64,000 nucleotides of DNA from Pirellulales bacterium (GTDB lineage: Bacteria; Planctomycetota; Planctomycetia; Pirellulales; Lacipirellulaceae), in contig JAHBXQ010000004.1 of the NCBI GenBank assembly GCA_019636345.1, forward strand, positions 62,001 through 126,000, written 5' to 3'. How positions within the stretch are numbered: position 1 is the stretch's first letter; the number at the start of each line of letters is the position of its first letter. The position numbers and the translations under genes are program-made. The notes beneath the pieces are model-generated. The model searched no databases, was not told the origin of the DNA, and saw nothing but the letters and a program-made list of their open reading frames with translations. Below are positions 9,164 through 18,260 of the stretch, piece by piece.

Positions 9164-11218
9164 TCATCGCGGGCCGATGCTGTGAAACGGAATGGTCCTG
9201 ACGACCGGGACGCGGTCGGCGAGGGACCGACGCGGCTGCAGCGTGAACTGGTCGTCCTCGACGACCCCGACTTCGTCAAGCTGGTCCGTCTCCAGTTGCA
9301 AGTTGTTGCGAAACGTCAAGAGGTCCATGTGCTGGTCCATGCCGTCGTTCACGTGAAGCCATTGGTCGCAACCGACGGCCACGTTGTGCTCGATGACGTT
9401 GCCCTTGGGAAGCATGGGGTCGTCCTCCATAATGCCATGAAGCAGCGGGTAACGCGTGCGCCATTGCTCTCCGCGGTAGCCGACGCGCTCCGCTTTCGCC
9501 AGCAGGTTCCAACTGTCGCGGGGATCGTCCCAGACCGTGCGCGTCAGTCCGCGAGCGTCGGCGTGAATCGCCTGTCGGCACGCGACGAAAACGTTGCCGC
9601 GGACGAGATTGTCGCGTCCGCCGCCGATGAACGTGGCCCGACTCGCGCGGTAGAAGACGTTCCCCGCAATCGTGTCGCCGCTGTCGCAGTCGTCGAGATA
9701 GACTCCCATGGCGCCGACCTGTCCGAAGCTGGTCAGGTGGTGAATGAAATTGTGACGGACGACGTTGCCGCGGCTCGCCCAATCGCGCCCGGTGTAGATC
9801 GCTCCGACGTCCGACGTCTCCAAGGCGACATGATGCACCTCGTTCAGTTCGATCACGTGCTCGTTGCCGCCGTAAATGACGGCCGAGTGGGGGGCGAAGG
9901 CGATTTCGTTGTGGGCGACGCGATTGCCGACGCCATGGAGACGCACGCCCGGGGCGTAGGTGCGCTGCAGGCGGCCGAATTCGCGGATGCGGCAATCGAG
10001 GACCGAGCAATTGCCGCAGACGAGCGTCTTGCGCACGCCGCAGTCGAGGTCGACCCCCCCGCGACCTAGCTGGTGCAACTGGCATCGCTCGATCCGGCAA
10101 TCGAACGAGTCGCGGACGACGGCTCCATACCCGCCCAGATTCCGGACCGTGCACTGGGCCACGACCACGTCGCGGCAACCTCGCACGTCGAATCCGTCGC
10201 CGTGGCCTCCTTCGAGCGTCAGGCCCCGCAGCGTGACGTGCGCGGCGCCGCGGACGGTAACGATCGGGGCGTCCAAGTCGGACAGCAGCGTTTCCTCTTC
10301 GGCGACGGATCCGGGCGGATAGAAGTAGAGGACGTTCGCCGTTCGGTCGAGCCACCACTCGCCGGGCGCGTCGAGTTCGGCCAGAACGTGCACCGCGTAG
10401 TATCGCCGGGGAAACCGCTTCAACCAGGCGTCCTCAGGGAAGTCAAAGCGATGTTTTGCCGCCAGCGCGAGCCGCTTCTTGGAGAGGTCGATTTCGGCGA
10501 TCTGAAGCACCTCGTCGGCCCAGTCGCGACTCCAATATCCGTGGAGCCACGCGCCGCGTTCGACGTTCCATCGGTCCGGGCGCGGGCCGGCGTAGACGAT
10601 CGTGCCGCCGGCGCCGCGCGAGGCGTCGACCGCATCGCGGCGGACGACTTCGTCGAATTCGGCCCAGCCCTCGTTCGGCCAGCGGGCGGGGGTCATCGGT
10701 TTGCCGCCGAAGTACAACTCCGGCGCCGGCCAAGCGCCGTGCCAGCTTGGCGGAAGTTCCGGAAGCGGCCCGACTCCCAACGCGGCGAGGTCGACTTGCA
10801 GCACGTGCGAACGAATCTCGTCGGCGATCTCCGCCGCGGGACCGCCGGCCGCAGGCCTCCAGGCCGACCCGGGGATCGTAGTCCCGGCGAGCAGCCGCAC
10901 GGGGCCCGGACCCTCCCGGCAGATCTCGACGCGCGAATGTCGGCCTCGCAATTCCACCGTCTGGCGAATCGGATAGTCGCCCGCAGTCAAGCGGATCGTC
11001 GCCACGGCGTCGATGTTCGATACGTCCGCTTGGCGCCAAGTGCGAAGCCGCTGCAGGGCCTCGTGCAGGCTCGCCAGCGGCGCGTCGGCCGTCCCGGCGG
11101 CACGGTCGTCCCCATGCGGAGCGAGGCGCCATTCACTCCCCGCCGCCTGCGTCGGGGCGAATCCGCACACGACCGCCGCGAGCAGGGCGCTTGGCAGGCT
11201 TAGCTTCAGGCGCTTCAT
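9164..11218 (-). CDS. Exported right-handed beta-helix protein, GH141-like
   Basis: The protein (684 aa) has a signal peptide (MKRLKLSLPSALLAAVV to TQAAG). A carbohydrate-active N-terminal part follows with LYFGGKPMTPARWPNEGW. A parallel beta-helix comes next, with turns such as VTVRGAAHVTLRGLTLEGG, CRDVVVAQCTVRNLGGYG and HEVIELNEV-like repeats. The pattern FGGKPMTxARWPNEGW followed by a beta-helix resembles GH141 (fucosidase/xylanase) and related families. GH141 is my best guess by memory, not by alignment. It is part of the minus-strand glycan run, and its stop lies 81 bp before the alginate-lyase-like gene. Confidence 0.65.
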   Translation of the reverse strand: MKRLKLSLPSALLAAVVCGFAPTQAAGSEWRLAPHGDDRAAGTADAPLASLHEALQRLRTWRQADVSNIDAVATIRLTAGDYPIRQTVELRGRHSRVEICREGPGPVRLLAGTTIPGSAWRPAAGGPAAEIADEIRSHVLQVDLAALGVGPLPELPPSWHGAWPAPELYFGGKPMTPARWPNEGWAEFDEVVRRDAVDASRGAGGTIVYAGPRPDRWNVERGAWLHGYWSRDWADEVLQIAEIDLSKKRLALAAKHRFDFPEDAWLKRFPRRYYAVHVLAELDAPGEWWLDRTANVLYFYPPGSVAEEETLLSDLDAPIVTVRGAAHVTLRGLTLEGGHGDGFDVRGCRDVVVAQCTVRNLGGYGAVVRDSFDCRIERCQLHQLGRGGVDLDCGVRKTLVCGNCSVLDCRIREFGRLQRTYAPGVRLHGVGNRVAHNEIAFAPHSAVIYGGNEHVIELNEVHHVALETSDVGAIYTGRDWASRGNVVRHNFIHHLTSFGQVGAMGVYLDDCDSGDTIAGNVFYRASRATFIGGGRDNLVRGNVFVACRQAIHADARGLTRTVWDDPRDSWNLLAKAERVGYRGEQWRTRYPLLHGIMEDDPMLPKGNVIEHNVAVGCDQWLHVNDGMDQHMDLLTFRNNLQLETDQLDEVGVVEDDQFTLQPRRSLADRVPVVRTIPFHSIGPR

Positions 11219-11239
11219 GGGAATTCTCGGAAAGCGCGG

Positions 11240-13003
11240 CTAACTCGAGACACGCGCAACAGCGCCCGCAGCGGCGGCTTGGCCGACGGCGACAAGCCGC
11301 AGACCCGCCGTCGCGAGCATCCCGAATGCGAGCGCCGCCAATGTCGCCGCAGGGGGCTCGGGGACAGGCTGCGTCGTCAGGCTCGTCGTCGCTGCGATCG
11401 CCCCTCCATAAGTGCGACCGAATCGGTCCCGCCACACGGCCAAGTCGGCGGCGTCGCCCGCCGCGAATCCGCCGTGGTTTCGCTGCCAAGCGAGGAAGTC
11501 GCGTCCGTCGACGACGTTGTCGCCGTCGAAGTCTCCCGCGAAGGAGGCCAAGTAGGTGCTTCCCGGCCCGACGTCGCTCACCGTGAGCGGGCGGAAATCA
11601 AGCTGCGCGCCAACCAGCGGAAACTGGCTCGATTCGCGGAAACCGACCGGATCGAGCACGAGTCCCGGATCGACGCCGACGCCGACTCCTGGCGGCGTAT
11701 AGCCCGGAGTCCCTGACCCGGTCGACCACACGACGTTGCCCGACCACTGATTCGAGACGTCGGGGGCGTTGTTCTCGCGGCGAATCGCTTGGCCCGCGTT
11801 GTTCACGATCAGGTTGTCGCGAATCTCGTTGCCGGAGGGGGGCGTGTCGATGAACGCTCCGCTGACGGTGCTGCCGTAGAACTGCCCGTAAATGAGGCTG
11901 AAGTCGCCCGTGTTGACGATCGTGTTGTTCGCCACCAGCGCGTCGCGGAACGGTTCGTAGGGGACCTCCGACTCTCTCCCGGCGCCGAGGATCATCCCCC
12001 CCTTGAGATTGCCTGTTTCCGGTCCGTAGAACCCCTCGAAGTAGTTGTTGGTGACGGTATGACCGGAGCCGTAGGCTCGGATCCCGCGGCCGTTAAGGAA
12101 GTAATTCGAGTCGACGACGTTGTCGTCGCCGGCGCGCAGGACGAGTTGGTCGTTATTGTGGTCGAACGTGTTGTAGCGGAACACGTTCTGCGAGCTCTTC
12201 GAGGAGACGAGCTCCGACGAACTGGCGTTGTCCTTCCACAGGTTGTGCTCCACGGTGGTCCGATACGCGACGTCGGCGGACGACCCCCAACTCAACTGCA
12301 ACGTCTCGAACCCGGCGTGACCGCTCCAGTAGTTGTACCGGAACAGATTGTCGGTGTTGTCGGGATCGGTCGCGCCGCCGCCGACGCGGACGACGATGTT
12401 CTTGTTGTTGTTCAGAAACTGGCTCCGTTCGACGACGTTGTTCTTCGATCCCAGGGTGAGATGGAGGAACATCGTGTTGTTCGACGCGTTGTCGGCGGGG
12501 TTCGGGCTGCTGAGACCGCAGTCGACGATCGTCAGATTGCGCAGCACGTTGTTGCTGGCTCCCCGAAGTCGGACGACCGTCATTTTGTCCGACGAGCTCG
12601 TGCCGGGGATTTTGACGTTGTCGAAGTTGAACCCGTCGAGCGTCCAGTAATCCCGTTCCAGCCGCAGCTTGGCGCTATCGCCGAGACTGCTGCCGGTGAA
12701 CGTCACCCCGCCGATCGACTCGGCCTGAAACGTGATCGGATTTGCGGCCGTGCCGTGCTTGCCGTTGATCCGCACGGGGAAGTCGTACGTGCCGTTCTTG
12801 ACGACGATGACGTCCCCCGGATTGGCGCCGGCGAGCGCGGCGTTGATCGTCGTTTGGCTGTCGACGTGCCACGTGGCGGCGGTCGACGGCTGTGCGCACG
12901 CGAGCGCCCAGGCCGTCGCCCCGACGATCGCGAGGCGCAGCCGCAGGGCGTCGGCCCGCTGGTCCGAGGGTCGAATCGTTTGCGGCGATGACGTCGTTTG
13001 CAT
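11240..13003 (-). CDS. PL6-family polysaccharide lyase with dockerin-like and PEP-CTERM tail
   Basis: The protein (587 aa) has an export signal ending near AQPSTAAT. A PL6/chondroitinase-B beta-helix follows, with the early signature NPGDVIVVKNGTY and the catalytic segment SSELVSSKSSQNVFRYNTF plus LVLRAGDDN, which supply the Lys and Arg expected in PL6. Near the C-terminus are a dockerin-like FDGDNVVDGRDFLAWQR and a PEP-CTERM sorting tail (VPEPPAATLAAL, hydrophobic, then basic). It is probably surface-anchored by exosortase. The ATG overlaps the stop of the RuBisCO-like gene by one base and has GAGAGG upstream, so the two are translationally coupled. Substrate is likely a uronate polymer. Confidence 0.85.
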   Translation of the reverse strand: MQTTSSPQTIRPSDQRADALRLRLAIVGATAWALACAQPSTAATWHVDSQTTINAALAGANPGDVIVVKNGTYDFPVRINGKHGTAANPITFQAESIGGVTFTGSSLGDSAKLRLERDYWTLDGFNFDNVKIPGTSSSDKMTVVRLRGASNNVLRNLTIVDCGLSSPNPADNASNNTMFLHLTLGSKNNVVERSQFLNNNKNIVVRVGGGATDPDNTDNLFRYNYWSGHAGFETLQLSWGSSADVAYRTTVEHNLWKDNASSSELVSSKSSQNVFRYNTFDHNNDQLVLRAGDDNVVDSNYFLNGRGIRAYGSGHTVTNNYFEGFYGPETGNLKGGMILGAGRESEVPYEPFRDALVANNTIVNTGDFSLIYGQFYGSTVSGAFIDTPPSGNEIRDNLIVNNAGQAIRRENNAPDVSNQWSGNVVWSTGSGTPGYTPPGVGVGVDPGLVLDPVGFRESSQFPLVGAQLDFRPLTVSDVGPGSTYLASFAGDFDGDNVVDGRDFLAWQRNHGGFAAGDAADLAVWRDRFGRTYGGAIAATTSLTTQPVPEPPAATLAALAFGMLATAGLRLVAVGQAAAAGAVARVSS

Positions 13004-14310
13004 CAAGTTGTCCTCTCTGTTTCACCAAGTCGCCCCTGAGCGGACGCGCCGGCTTTGCCAAATGCTTTCAGCGATTGCTGCAGTTCCGGATGGTTGCGGG
13101 CGTAGTCGGCGAGCGTGGCGCCGCTGACGGCGGCTTCCCAGGCTTGGCGAATAGCTCGACACCCCGCGGCGGGTCCGCCCGGATGAGCCATCACGCCCCC
13201 CCCCGCCAAGTACATCAGATCGACCGTCCCGGTGCGGGCGAAGGTCTCGGGCGCCTGCCCGCCCCACTGTCCCGACGACACGACCGGCATCGCCCGATCG
13301 TCGCCGAACATCGGCGTCAGGCACGCCTTGATCGAGCGCTCGACCGAGTCGTCCGACTCGCAGAACTTGTTCTGCAGGCCGTTGACGTGCAGGTGATCGA
13401 CCCCTGCCAAGCGCCAGATCTTCTGCCATGCTGCATACTCGACGCCGACGCCGGGGCTGCGCGAAAAGAGTCCCCACCCGTTGCGGTGCCCATGGATCGG
13501 CACCTGGGAACGCCGCCGCAGGGCCAGCGCTCCGGCCGGGCCGACGTGATGCATGCTGATCATGACGCAGGTCCCCCCGTGGGCGACGACCGCGTCGTGG
13601 TGACGGTACATTGCGTCGAGCTCGTCCGACACGTTGAAGGCGTACATCGCCTTGCGACCGTTCCGGTCGGCGAGTTCGTTGATCACGCGCATCACTGCTG
13701 CGACCCGTTCCGCCAGGGGCGAGTGCGGCGGGTTGGCCAGCAGTTCGTCGTCCTTGATGAAGTCGACCCCCGCCTCGACCAGCGTGCGAACCGTCGCGGC
13801 CGTTTCCGCGGGGCTGAGCCCCACGCTTGGTTTGACGATCGTGCCGATGAGCGGGCGAGCGAACGCTTCGGCCAATCGGCGGGTCCCTGCGACGCCGAAT
13901 TGCGGGCCGGGAAGCGCCGCAAACGCCTCGGGGAGTTCCAAGTCGAGCAGCCGCAGGCCGGTAAACTCGCGCAACTCGAACAAATTGCCCGTGACGGTCG
14001 CCAGCAACGTCGGCAGGTTGACGCCCATGTTCTCCAACGGGAATGCCAACACGAGCTCCGCTCGCTGATACTGCGGCGCTCCGCCGGCGAAAGGAGGCTG
14101 CGCCCCCCCGGGGAGCGTCGGCTTCTCGGCGACGTCCAGCGGCGTGATCCGCTCGACGTGCGCCAGATGCCGTCTGCGCAGTTCGTCCGTCTCGCCAGGC
14201 ACGCGCACGAACGTGCCGCATGACTGCTCGCCGGCGAGCGCCGCGACCGCTTGCTCCAGCGGATGCGGCGTCTCGATCCAGTAGGTTGCGCGGACGAACT
14301 CGCGAGCCAC
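13003..14310 (-). CDS. oiaX: RuBisCO-like protein, probable 3-oxo-isoapionate-4-phosphate transcarboxylase/hydrolase
   Basis: The protein (435 aa) is of RuBisCO large-chain type, with no signal peptide. Landmarks are GTFVRVPGE, LPTLLATVTGNLFEL, GTIVKPSVGLSPAET, VDFIKDDELLANPP (the carbamylated-Lys region), PIHGHRNGW, VDHLHVNGL and SSGQWGGQAP. Departures from true RuBisCO place it among RuBisCO-like (form IV) proteins. It closely resembles OiaX, which splits 3-oxo-isoapionate 4-phosphate into 3-phosphoglycerate and glycolate. The presence of apnO, oiaK, apsD and apnL 20 kb away supports this. It starts at GTG with AGGA 9 nt upstream. It is the only clearly cytosolic metabolic enzyme in this run of exported proteins. 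Other RuBisCO-like proteins act in methionine salvage, but no such genes are nearby. Confidence 0.8.
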   Translation of the reverse strand: MAREFVRATYWIETPHPLEQAVAALAGEQSCGTFVRVPGETDELRRRHLAHVERITPLDVAEKPTLPGGAQPPFAGGAPQYQRAELVLAFPLENMGVNLPTLLATVTGNLFELREFTGLRLLDLELPEAFAALPGPQFGVAGTRRLAEAFARPLIGTIVKPSVGLSPAETAATVRTLVEAGVDFIKDDELLANPPHSPLAERVAAVMRVINELADRNGRKAMYAFNVSDELDAMYRHHDAVVAHGGTCVMISMHHVGPAGALALRRRSQVPIHGHRNGWGLFSRSPGVGVEYAAWQKIWRLAGVDHLHVNGLQNKFCESDDSVERSIKACLTPMFGDDRAMPVVSSGQWGGQAPETFARTGTVDLMYLAGGGVMAHPGGPAAGCRAIRQAWEAAVSGATLADYARNHPELQQSLKAFGKAGASAQGRLGETERTT

Positions 14311-14337
14311 GGACGGGTTTCCTCAATGCACGGGGAA

Positions 14338-15831
14338 TTACGAACGACGAGCCTGGCGCTCGCCCATGGCGACGGTCGGCACTTCAAATCCTGGGCGATC
14401 TTGCCGGCGCAACAAAGCGTTCCCGGCTTCCGAACCGGGGCCGACGAATCGCTCGGACTGCGGATCGAAGGTCAGCACCGGACCGAGACGGAAGTCGCGC
14501 GCCGCCTGGGGACCGTCGTGAGCGACGGCCACGTTGCGCAGTTGCTCGACGAGCGCGACGGCTTTGTCGCCGCCGGCAAAAGCGCTCTGGATGTCGTCCA
14601 GGACGGCGGCGCGGTCGGACTCCTCGAGGGCGGCGCCAGCGCGATAGGCGACGTTGGCCAAGCTGCACCATTCGGTCGAGTTGTGCCCCGTCTCGGCCGG
14701 CGCTTTCAGTATGCTGGCGTCGCCGGTGCGCACGGCCTTGATAAAATTCGCTTGATGGCCGCCGCCGCCGTTGCCTGTGAACTCGCGGATCTTCTTGCCG
14801 GCCGCATCGAACGCGGCGCCTCGGCCGCGCTGGCCCTCGAGACGTCCGCCGGCGCAGAAGGCCGTGTAACCGCTGCCAGGGCCCGGCGTGGTGGGCGAAG
14901 ACTTGCTTCCTGGCTTCACCGCGACGTTGCAGACTCCGACGATCACCGGAATGGAGCCCGTATCGAGCACGGCCGCATGGACGTTGGGCGTGTTGCCCGC
15001 GTCGTGCCACGCGAATCTCCCGCCCCCGGCGACGATCCGGCGAGGCAGGGCGACGCGGTCCTGGAAGACGACGTTCCGCACGTCGTCGACGATATGAACG
15101 CCCCAATTGCCCATCTCGCCGGAGCCGGTGTTCCAGTCCCAATGCCAATCATAATGGAACTCCTTGCGGAAGATTGGCTCGTCCTGAGCCGGTCCCAGCC
15201 AAAGGTCGTAATCGAGCGTGGCGGGGGCTGCGAGGGGGGACGCGAGCTTGCCGATCGTTCCTCGCATGCCGAAGCGGCTGACTCGTACGGACTCGACGGG
15301 GCCGAGCGCGCGATCCTCGTGCAGAAACTGCTTGAGCTCGTCCTGCATCGGGTCGGACCTCTGCTGCGTTCCGACTTGGCAGATGCGATCGTAGCGGCGG
15401 GCGGCGTTGACGATCTGGCGGCCTTCCCAGTTGTAATGTCCCAGCGGTTTCTCGACGTAGACGTGCTTCCCGGCTTGCATCGCCCAAATCGCCGCCAGCG
15501 CGTGCCAGTGATTGCACGTGGCGATCGCCACGGCGTCGATCTCGGGCGAGTCGAGCATCGCCCGCAGGTCCTTCCAACGCTGCGAGCCGGGAACTTGTCC
15601 TGCGAGCTCGTCCAGCCGGGCTTCGTCGGGGTCGCAGAAGCCGGCGAACCGGACGCCCGAAATGCCTTTGAACGCGTTGAACAATTGCCCTCCCCGCCAG
15701 CCGCAGCCGACAAGGCCGAGATTCACTTGTCCGTCGCCGCCAGCGGCGCGGACGCGTCCGCCGGACAGAGTCGCCAGCGCCCCGGTTGCGGCGCCGCAGT
15801 ACAGGAAGGATCGTCGCGTGAGCTTGGACAT
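14338..15831 (-). CDS. Tat-exported Gfo/Idh/MocA-family oxidoreductase
   Basis: The protein (497 aa) begins MSKLTRRSFLYCGAATG, a twin-arginine signal. A Rossmann domain follows (NLGLVGCGWRGGQL), then the family motif AGKHVYVEKPLGHYNWEG and C-terminal features GEMGNWGVHIVDD and WLGPAQDEP. Such exported, NAD(P)-binding oxidoreductases are abundant in planctomycetes. They probably act on sugars or sugar acids in the periplasm, using a tightly bound cofactor; the substrate is unknown. I used ATG 15831, with AAGGA 9 nt upstream, because the 61 codons before it are Arg-rich and overlap the neighbour gene. Confidence 0.85.
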   Translation of the reverse strand: MSKLTRRSFLYCGAATGALATLSGGRVRAAGGDGQVNLGLVGCGWRGGQLFNAFKGISGVRFAGFCDPDEARLDELAGQVPGSQRWKDLRAMLDSPEIDAVAIATCNHWHALAAIWAMQAGKHVYVEKPLGHYNWEGRQIVNAARRYDRICQVGTQQRSDPMQDELKQFLHEDRALGPVESVRVSRFGMRGTIGKLASPLAAPATLDYDLWLGPAQDEPIFRKEFHYDWHWDWNTGSGEMGNWGVHIVDDVRNVVFQDRVALPRRIVAGGGRFAWHDAGNTPNVHAAVLDTGSIPVIVGVCNVAVKPGSKSSPTTPGPGSGYTAFCAGGRLEGQRGRGAAFDAAGKKIREFTGNGGGGHQANFIKAVRTGDASILKAPAETGHNSTEWCSLANVAYRAGAALEESDRAAVLDDIQSAFAGGDKAVALVEQLRNVAVAHDGPQAARDFRLGPVLTFDPQSERFVGPGSEAGNALLRRQDRPGFEVPTVAMGERQARRS

Positions 15832-15878
15832 AGTTGGCGGTCCTTGTTGGGTCGTTAGCGCAAGATCTCGAAGTCCGA

Positions 15879-18185
15879 TCAAATGCCGTGACCAAGTAGT
15901 GCGCGCAGCGCGACGACGGCGACGCCGATCGCGGTCAGCGCCGTCGAGGCGGGCTCGGGCACATTGTCGGCGCCGGCCATCGCGGCGATCGCGACGCCGA
16001 ACTGCCGCTGCCAAGTCAAAAAATCGGATCCGTCGAGATCGCCGCCGAACCGAGCGCCGAAGCCGTTGACAGGATCGATGAGATCGGCCGAACTCACTTG
16101 GCCGTCGCCGTTGAAGTCGCCCGGCAGCGTCGTCGCCGCCGCCAGGACGAGATTGTCCAAGTAAGCGGTCCCGGCGGTCGTGCCGTCGGGATCAAACAAG
16201 TAAAAGCGGAACTCCACCGGCTCCGTAAGCTCTTGAAACTCGTCTCCGATGAGACTGATGAAGTAGGTCTCGAAGCGATCGGAAGCGACGTCGTCCGCCG
16301 CGAGGTTGTTCGTGAAGCCGTCGATGCTCGAGCGAACGAAGTACCGGTCGTTCGCGCCGGAGTCGCTGGAGCGGCGCAGATCGTACGTCAAGTGCGACAG
16401 CGACAAGCTTGTTCCCGCAACGGGGGAGATCGTGAATCCCACGTAGTCGTCGGCCGCCACGGCTGCGGCTTGCGAGGCCGTGTTCGCGCTCGACAGCGCA
16501 ATCGCCAGCGAACCGGAGGGATTTCCCAGGCCGTTCTGCATCGCCGAGATCCCAGACCCCAGGGTCACGTTGCCAGCGACGGAGTTCGGGTGCGCATCGT
16601 TCGATTGCAGCCATGTCGCGCCGGCGGTGAACTGATATCGGGCGACCGTGACCGGATTGGCCGGCGCCCGGAAACTGCCCAGTTGCATCAGTCCTTCAGC
16701 CAAGTAACCGAATCCGTCCACGGCGTCGTAGCGATCTTCGCCGCCGTGGGTCCGGAACATGTCGCCGGTCCACAGCACGTGGATCGCCTCGTGGGCCAGT
16801 CGTTCGGCGTGCTTGCGATAGGCAGGGTCGTCGAGTCGATCGGCCGCTTTCAGCATAATCTGAATTGCGTGACCGTACGCCTCGGCGTAGGAACCGACGC
16901 CGTCTTTGGCGTTCAGAGCCGGTCGCTCTTCCATGATTCCGCGCGTCATCCGCTGAATATGCGTCTCCAGGAACGGCACGTCGGCCGGGAAGGCGGTTTC
17001 GCTCGCGTGGTGGAGATGGATCAGCGTCGCCGCGAGTCCCAAATAGTGGTCGTGCGACGGAATCTGCACGTTCCAGGGGCTGCTGTAGTCGAACGGCGCG
17101 TAGGGAGCTCCGGAATTGTCGAAGCTCGGCGAGCCGTCGTTGACGTTCACTTTGCCCCAGTAGCGCTCCGTCGGTTCGTGCCAAGCGTACTGCAGATAGG
17201 CGTGCACGCCGTCGCGCGCCATCGTGACGTAGTCCTGATCGCCGGAGTATTCGGCCGCGATGAGCAACTTGCCGGCCCATTCGCCGATCTCCGTCGTCGA
17301 CACCTTGTAGTCCCACCGCGACGTGTTGGGCATGTTGTTGCGGACCAGCCCGGTCGTGGCCCCGCGGGCCGTGTAGCTGTAGGTCGCGATCTTCTTGGCG
17401 TGGTCGAGATACTTCTGCTTCTCGACCTCGGGGACGAGTCGGGCGAGCCAAGTGAGCGACTCGACCAGCACGCCGCCGGCGTCGATGAAGGCGTGCGGCG
17501 AGTCGGTGAACGTGTCATGCCGGCTGAAGAACCCGGTCGTCGTGTCGTAGCCGTCCTGGACGTGATGCTCGCCGGCTAGATCAATGTGCGTCTTCGTCAT
17601 GTCGGGATCGAGCGCCCAAAAGAAGTCCCAGTTGGGCGTATAGGGCCGCATCTCGTGGTAACTCCCGGAGAACCCCATGTACCGATCGTTGTAGTAGTCG
17701 TTGACGGCGTCCGTCGGGCTGTCGAACGCGCGATAGAACCAGTGCTCGCCCCACTTCCACAATCCCGAGCGAGAAATGCGGCTGCCGTCGCGGCCGTTGC
17801 TGGGCGCCAGGTACGTTGCGGCGTACAGGTTGGCGGCGTCGTGATACTTCGAGTCCCCCGTGACGGTCGACAACGCCAGCGCGGCGTTGATCTGGGGGAT
17901 GTCAAAATAGAGCGTCGAACCCTTCGGCGCGGGATTTTCGCGATAGATCCGTTTGCCTGCCGCCGCGTAGTCGCTCGACGGATAGTTCTTGGTGTTGGTG
18001 TCCAGCGACGCCATCCACAGCGGGGTGTGGAGCGGTCCGTATCTGTCCAGACCGTACTGCAAGTAGACGTCGAAGTGTCCCTGCACCAGCGGCAGCAATT
18101 GCACCTCGGCCGCCGAGCCGGTCGCGGAGAGCCCCGTCGCGAGGATCGTCGCGAAGAACGCCGTTCGAATCGCAGTCATGTTCAT
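15879..18185 (-). CDS. Exported all-alpha protein with dockerin-like and PEP-CTERM tail (function unknown)
   Basis: I do not recognise a named family for this 768-aa protein. It has a signal peptide (ending GSAAE). A helical domain of about 460 residues follows, rich in Trp, Tyr and His (LQYGLDRYGPLHTPLWMASLD, WKWGEHWFYRAF, HDHYLGLAATLIHLHH, GGEDRYDAVDGFGYLAEGLM), suggesting an (alpha/alpha)6 toroid as in many lyases and unsaturated-glycan hydrolases. A beta-rich region, a dockerin-like GDFNGDGQVSSADLIDPVN and a PEP-CTERM anchor (VPEPASTALTAIG) follow. It is paralogous to the 21182-22765 gene. Its place among GH and PL genes suggests glycan cleavage, but that is inference. Confidence 0.75.
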   Translation of the reverse strand: MNMTAIRTAFFATILATGLSATGSAAEVQLLPLVQGHFDVYLQYGLDRYGPLHTPLWMASLDTNTKNYPSSDYAAAGKRIYRENPAPKGSTLYFDIPQINAALALSTVTGDSKYHDAANLYAATYLAPSNGRDGSRISRSGLWKWGEHWFYRAFDSPTDAVNDYYNDRYMGFSGSYHEMRPYTPNWDFFWALDPDMTKTHIDLAGEHHVQDGYDTTTGFFSRHDTFTDSPHAFIDAGGVLVESLTWLARLVPEVEKQKYLDHAKKIATYSYTARGATTGLVRNNMPNTSRWDYKVSTTEIGEWAGKLLIAAEYSGDQDYVTMARDGVHAYLQYAWHEPTERYWGKVNVNDGSPSFDNSGAPYAPFDYSSPWNVQIPSHDHYLGLAATLIHLHHASETAFPADVPFLETHIQRMTRGIMEERPALNAKDGVGSYAEAYGHAIQIMLKAADRLDDPAYRKHAERLAHEAIHVLWTGDMFRTHGGEDRYDAVDGFGYLAEGLMQLGSFRAPANPVTVARYQFTAGATWLQSNDAHPNSVAGNVTLGSGISAMQNGLGNPSGSLAIALSSANTASQAAAVAADDYVGFTISPVAGTSLSLSHLTYDLRRSSDSGANDRYFVRSSIDGFTNNLAADDVASDRFETYFISLIGDEFQELTEPVEFRFYLFDPDGTTAGTAYLDNLVLAAATTLPGDFNGDGQVSSADLIDPVNGFGARFGGDLDGSDFLTWQRQFGVAIAAMAGADNVPEPASTALTAIGVAVVALRALLGHGI

Positions 18186-18260
18186 TGTTGTCCGCCTCGT
18201 CTCGTGTTGCCTTGCCTGGATCGTGATCGCCCGACCGTTCGTCCGTTCCGCGACGGACGA

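Noticed and set aside
13003-14310. True Calvin-cycle RuBisCO
   Set aside because: The sequence is a RuBisCO-like form, no phosphoribulokinase or cbb genes are present, and the neighbours indicate apionate metabolism. The dab genes alone do not prove autotrophy.
15832-16014. Upstream 61 codons of the Gfo/Idh/MocA gene
   Set aside because: The extension is Arg-rich and overlaps the neighbouring gene; the Tat signal begins at ATG 15831.
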